Shown here: piece after piece, positions 6,860 to 9,476 of the stretch
Layout of the letters: each line of letters opens with the position of its first letter
Position numbering within the stretch: the first letter of the stretch is position 1
Assembly: GCA_005777415.1 (NCBI GenBank)
Contig: SXMI01000193.1
Location: 1 to 9,476 of the forward strand
Direction: 5' to 3'
From: Actinomycetota bacterium
Lineage (GTDB): Bacteria > Actinomycetota > Acidimicrobiia > Acidimicrobiales > Microtrichaceae
DNA length: 9,476 bases
Position numbers and translations under genes: made by a program
Notes under the pieces: generated by a model
What the model was told of the DNA's origin: nothing
Seen by the model: only the letters and a program-made list of their open reading frames with translations
The model's database searches: none

Positions 6860-9246
6860 CAGGCGCGGAGCACCGCACCGTGGGCGGTCGACACCTCGTC
6901 GATGATCCGCTCCCGCAGCTCGGCCACCTCGGCGTCGGTGAGGGTCCGGTCGTCGGCCTGGAACCGCACGCTGAACGCCAGGCTCCGACGGCCACTGCCG
7001 AGCGCGTCGGAACGGAACACGTCGAACAGCCGGACCGAACGAACCAGTTCCCCGCCGGCACTCCGGACCGTGGCACGGACCCCGGCGGCGGGCACCTCGT
7101 CGCCGACGACGAACGCCAGGTCGACGTCCGTCGACGGGAACCGGCTGACCGGTCGAGCCTGCCGGGGCGGCGACGGGAGCGCCAGCACGACGGTCAGGTC
7201 GAGCTGGAGCCAGGCGACCCGCTCCTCGATGCCGTGGCGCTCCAGGACGTCGGGGTGCACCTCGCCGACGGAGCCACAGGCGACCCCGGCCAGTTCGACC
7301 GTGGCGGATCGACCCGGGTGCAGACCGGCGACCGGGTGGTTCGTGACCACCAACGGAGCGACCCCGACCGAGGCCACGACGGCGTCGAGCAGTCGGACGG
7401 CGGCCCCCGCGTCACAGCCGGCGAGCGCCACCGCGAGGTGCTCGCGTTCGCCGTCGAGCACCCGACCTGCCCGGGCCGACTCGTCCACCGAGGCGATCAC
7501 GCCACCTCCCACCTCGAAGACCCGTCCGATCTCGAAGAGCCACACCCCCTCCGCCCGGTGCGTCGCGTTGTAGGCCACGGCCCCCAACAACCCCGGCAGG
7601 AGGGAGGTCCGCAGGATCGACTCCTCGGCGGCCAGCGGGTTCGCCAGGGCCAGGCCGACCGACGGGAGTCCGCACCGCTCGAGGTCACCCGGAGCGAGGA
7701 ACGGGAGCGGCATGGCCTCGTCGCATCCGGCGCCGAGGAGCGTGCCGCGGATCCGGCGGCGCCGCTGCTGTGCCTCCGTCAGGCCGCCGGCCTGGGCGAT
7801 CACCGGGACGGTCCGCGGCAGCCGCGACAGACCGTGCATCCGACCCACCTCCTCGACGAGGTCGATCTCCTCGCGGCAGTCAGGACGCCAGGTCGGGACC
7901 CGGACCTCCAGGTCCTCACCAGAACCCGAGCACTCGAACCCCATGGGCCCGAGCAGGGAGCGAACGGCCACGTCGTCCATGTCCTCGCCCAGGACGGCGC
8001 CGACCCGGCTCGGCCGGAACCCCACCACTGCGGGCTCCGGGAGCTCACCGGTCGCCTCGGCCAGACCTGGACGGACCCGGGCCCCGGCGTACTCCACGAG
8101 CAGGGCGGCGACACGCTCCAGCGCCCGCCCTCCGATCCCGGTGTCGACCCCACGCTTGAACCGGAGCGAGGCCTCGGAGTGAAGTCCGAGGCCGGTCGAG
8201 GTGGCAGCCACCGAATCGGGATCCCACCAGGCGACCTCGACCATGACGCTGGTCGTGGAGGGCGAGATCTCGGTGCTCGACCCGCCCATCACGCCGGCGA
8301 TCGCGAGCACTCGGTCCTCACGATCGACGACCACCCCGTCGCCCTCGCTGAGCTCCCGCTCAACACCGTCCAGGGTCACTGCGATCTCTCCGGCCCGGGC
8401 CCGACGGACGCCCAGGTGACCCCCGGGGACGGCCGCCAGGTCGAAGGTGTGGCTGGGCTGGCCCAACTCCAGCATCACGTAGTTCGAGGTGTCGACCACG
8501 ACGTTGATCGGCCGCATGCCCGCGGCCTCGAGCCGGGCGGCCATCCACGAGGGCGACGGGCCGATCTGCACGTCGTCGAGCACGCAGATCGCGAACCGGC
8601 CGCAGAGCCCCGGGTCCGCGATGTGCACCGAGGCTCCGTCCAGGTCCCCCGCCATCAGCACCGGGTCGGGCCGCTCGACATCGAAGGGGAGGCCGAGGCG
8701 GGCGGCGACGTCCCGGGCGATCCCGAGCACGCTGAGGGCGTCCGGGCGGTTGGGCAGGACATCGACGTCCACGATCAGATCGGGTTCGAGACCGAGTGCC
8801 GGGCCCAGCGCGGCCCCGGGGCGCAGTCCGGGATCCAGGATCAGGATGCCGTCGTGGTCCTGACCCAGTCCGAGCTCGCGGGAGGAGCAGAGCATCCCGT
8901 TGCTCGCCTCGCCGCGCATGCGCCGGGCCGAGATCGCCAGACCATCGGGCATCGTGGTGCCGACGGTGGCGAGGGCCACCAGGTCCCCTGCCGCCATGTT
9001 CGACGCCCCGCAACAGACCTGCAGCGGGCCGCCGTCACCCGGATCGACATCGACGAGACGGATCCGATCGGCGTCGGGGTGCGGGCGCACCTCGAGCACC
9101 CGGGCGACGACCACGCCGTCGGGCACCTCGCCGACGGACCGGACGTCCTCGACCTCGAGGCCGAGGTCGCTCAACAACTCCGACAGTGGGCCCGCCTCGA
9201 GGTCGACGGGGGTGAACTCACGGAGCCAGTTCTGCGTGAACCTCAC
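6859..9246 (-). CDS. pheT: Phenylalanyl-tRNA synthetase beta subunit
   Basis: 795 residues, close to the usual ~800 for bacterial PheT. The beta subunit binds tRNA-Phe and edits mischarged Tyr-tRNA-Phe. Domains in order: N-terminal segment starting FTQNWLREF; OB-fold tRNA-binding domain at about 42–150 (VVVARVLEVRPHPDADR, then NGMLCSSRELGL); B3/B4 editing domain at about 210–365 (RPINVVVDTSNYVMLELGQP, then LHSEASLRFKRGVD); B5 domain at about 405–472 (VPTWRPDCREEIDLVEEVGR); synthetase-like core at about 480–690; C-terminal ferredoxin-fold anticodon-binding domain at about 702–794 (RFPSTDVDLAFVV, ending in ELRERIIDEV). The GTG at 9246 is chosen because the conserved N-terminus begins there, a GGAG lies 5 nt upstream (9252–9255), and it overlaps the pheS stop as GTGA. 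The frame stays open further upstream, but that part reads as pheS in another frame. No motif is missing. Confidence 0.97.
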   Translation of the reverse strand: MRFTQNWLREFTPVDLEAGPLSELLSDLGLEVEDVRSVGEVPDGVVVARVLEVRPHPDADRIRLVDVDPGDGGPLQVCCGASNMAAGDLVALATVGTTMPDGLAISARRMRGEASNGMLCSSRELGLGQDHDGILILDPGLRPGAALGPALGLEPDLIVDVDVLPNRPDALSVLGIARDVAARLGLPFDVERPDPVLMAGDLDGASVHIADPGLCGRFAICVLDDVQIGPSPSWMAARLEAAGMRPINVVVDTSNYVMLELGQPSHTFDLAAVPGGHLGVRRARAGEIAVTLDGVERELSEGDGVVVDREDRVLAIAGVMGGSSTEISPSTTSVMVEVAWWDPDSVAATSTGLGLHSEASLRFKRGVDTGIGGRALERVAALLVEYAGARVRPGLAEATGELPEPAVVGFRPSRVGAVLGEDMDDVAVRSLLGPMGFECSGSGEDLEVRVPTWRPDCREEIDLVEEVGRMHGLSRLPRTVPVIAQAGGLTEAQQRRRRIRGTLLGAGCDEAMPLPFLAPGDLERCGLPSVGLALANPLAAEESILRTSLLPGLLGAVAYNATHRAEGVWLFEIGRVFEVGGGVIASVDESARAGRVLDGEREHLAVALAGCDAGAAVRLLDAVVASVGVAPLVVTNHPVAGLHPGRSATVELAGVACGSVGEVHPDVLERHGIEERVAWLQLDLTVVLALPSPPRQARPVSRFPSTDVDLAFVVGDEVPAAGVRATVRSAGGELVRSVRLFDVFRSDALGSGRRSLAFSVRFQADDRTLTDAEVAELRERIIDEVSTAHGAVLRA

Positions 9247-9476
9247 AGCTGCTCCAGGAACCGGACGTCGTTGGTGACGAACTCCCGGAGGTCGCCGACC
9301 CCGTGGCGGATCTTGGCCAGGCGGTCGATGCCGAAGCCGAAGGCGAAGCCGGTGAACTTCTCCGGGTCGTAGGCGTAGTCGCCGCGTTTGCGGTTCATTT
9401 CCAGGAACACAGCGGGATCGACCATGCCGCATCCGGCCAGTTCCAGCCAGCGGTCCCCGCGCCCGAGGGCGGCGGC
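9243..9476 (-). CDS. pheS: Phenylalanyl-tRNA synthetase alpha subunit, C-terminal end (5' part outside window)
   Basis: Partial gene: the last 77 codons and the TGA stop are visible, and the start lies beyond the right edge. The alpha subunit carries the class II aminoacylation active site that charges tRNA-Phe in the cytoplasmic alpha2-beta2 enzyme. Seen here is WLELAGCGMVDPAVF, matching the conserved PheS stretch that usually reads GCGMVhP. It is followed by GFAFGFGIDRLAK, the class II motif 3 with its arginine, and by the family's terminal DLREFVTNDVRFLEQL block. The C-terminus is therefore complete and intact. The stop overlaps the pheT start by GTGA, as expected for the co-translated pheST pair. 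The assignment is secure despite truncation because the motif order and the adjacent pheT agree. Confidence 0.96.
   Translation of the reverse strand, partial: AAALGRGDRWLELAGCGMVDPAVFLEMNRKRGDYAYDPEKFTGFAFGFGIDRLAKIRHGVGDLREFVTNDVRFLEQL

Noticed and set aside
6799..9372. An 857-codon open frame on the plus strand antisense to pheT
   Set aside because: It is the mirror of GC-rich codon bias in pheT. The translation is low-complexity (rich in R, G, P, D, H, Q), shows no domain, and pheT on the other strand is fully conserved. Its equal length to the unextended minus-strand frame is coincidence.
1..9476. Mobile elements, CRISPR arrays, tRNA genes, phage or defence genes
   Set aside because: The window is coding almost end to end with housekeeping genes. 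Only two short spacers exist, and no direct-repeat arrays, transposase motifs, tRNA cloverleaf or atypical-composition island was seen.

Overview
The window is a dense, GC-rich, single-strand gene block. Every supportable gene is on the minus strand, so the transcriptional order runs from high to low coordinates: pheS (3' end only) – pheT – argC – argB – argD – argF – argR – argG – argH (5' part only). This is the end of the phenylalanyl-tRNA synthetase operon followed by an almost complete arginine-biosynthesis operon with its own ArgR repressor gene. The base composition, the uniform use of TGA stops and GTG starts, and the pheST–argC...argR–argG–argH order (known from Mycobacterium tuberculosis and other actinobacteria) point to an actinobacterium. 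A deep lineage such as Acidimicrobiia is a guess from the protein flavour and is not shown by the sequence.

Layout: pheS C-terminus (9476–9243) and pheT (9246–6859) overlap by GTGA. An 82-bp spacer (6777–6858) holds a weak hairpin, a candidate promoter and a candidate tandem ArgR operator. argC (6776), argB (5709), argD (4843), argF (3608) and argR (2694) then follow as one chain in which every junction is the 4-bp GTGA stop/start overlap. A 42-bp spacer with a good Shine-Dalgarno sequence precedes argG (2187). argH (997) overlaps argG by GTGA and runs off the left edge after about 332 residues.

Together the arg genes encode N-acetylglutamate kinase (ArgB), N-acetylglutamyl-phosphate reductase (ArgC), acetylornithine aminotransferase (ArgD), ornithine carbamoyltransferase (ArgF), argininosuccinate synthase (ArgG), argininosuccinate lyase (ArgH) and the arginine-sensing repressor (ArgR). 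The deacetylation step, usually argJ between argC and argB in this cluster type, is missing. argC abuts argB directly.

Most of the window is ordinary, well-conserved housekeeping DNA, and I see no undescribed system. The points worth a second look are the missing argJ in an otherwise canonical operon, a 34-bp array of four TGCA-like half-sites with a 10-bp period upstream of argC, and the strict GTGA coupling in which only the two genes preceded by a spacer start with ATG.
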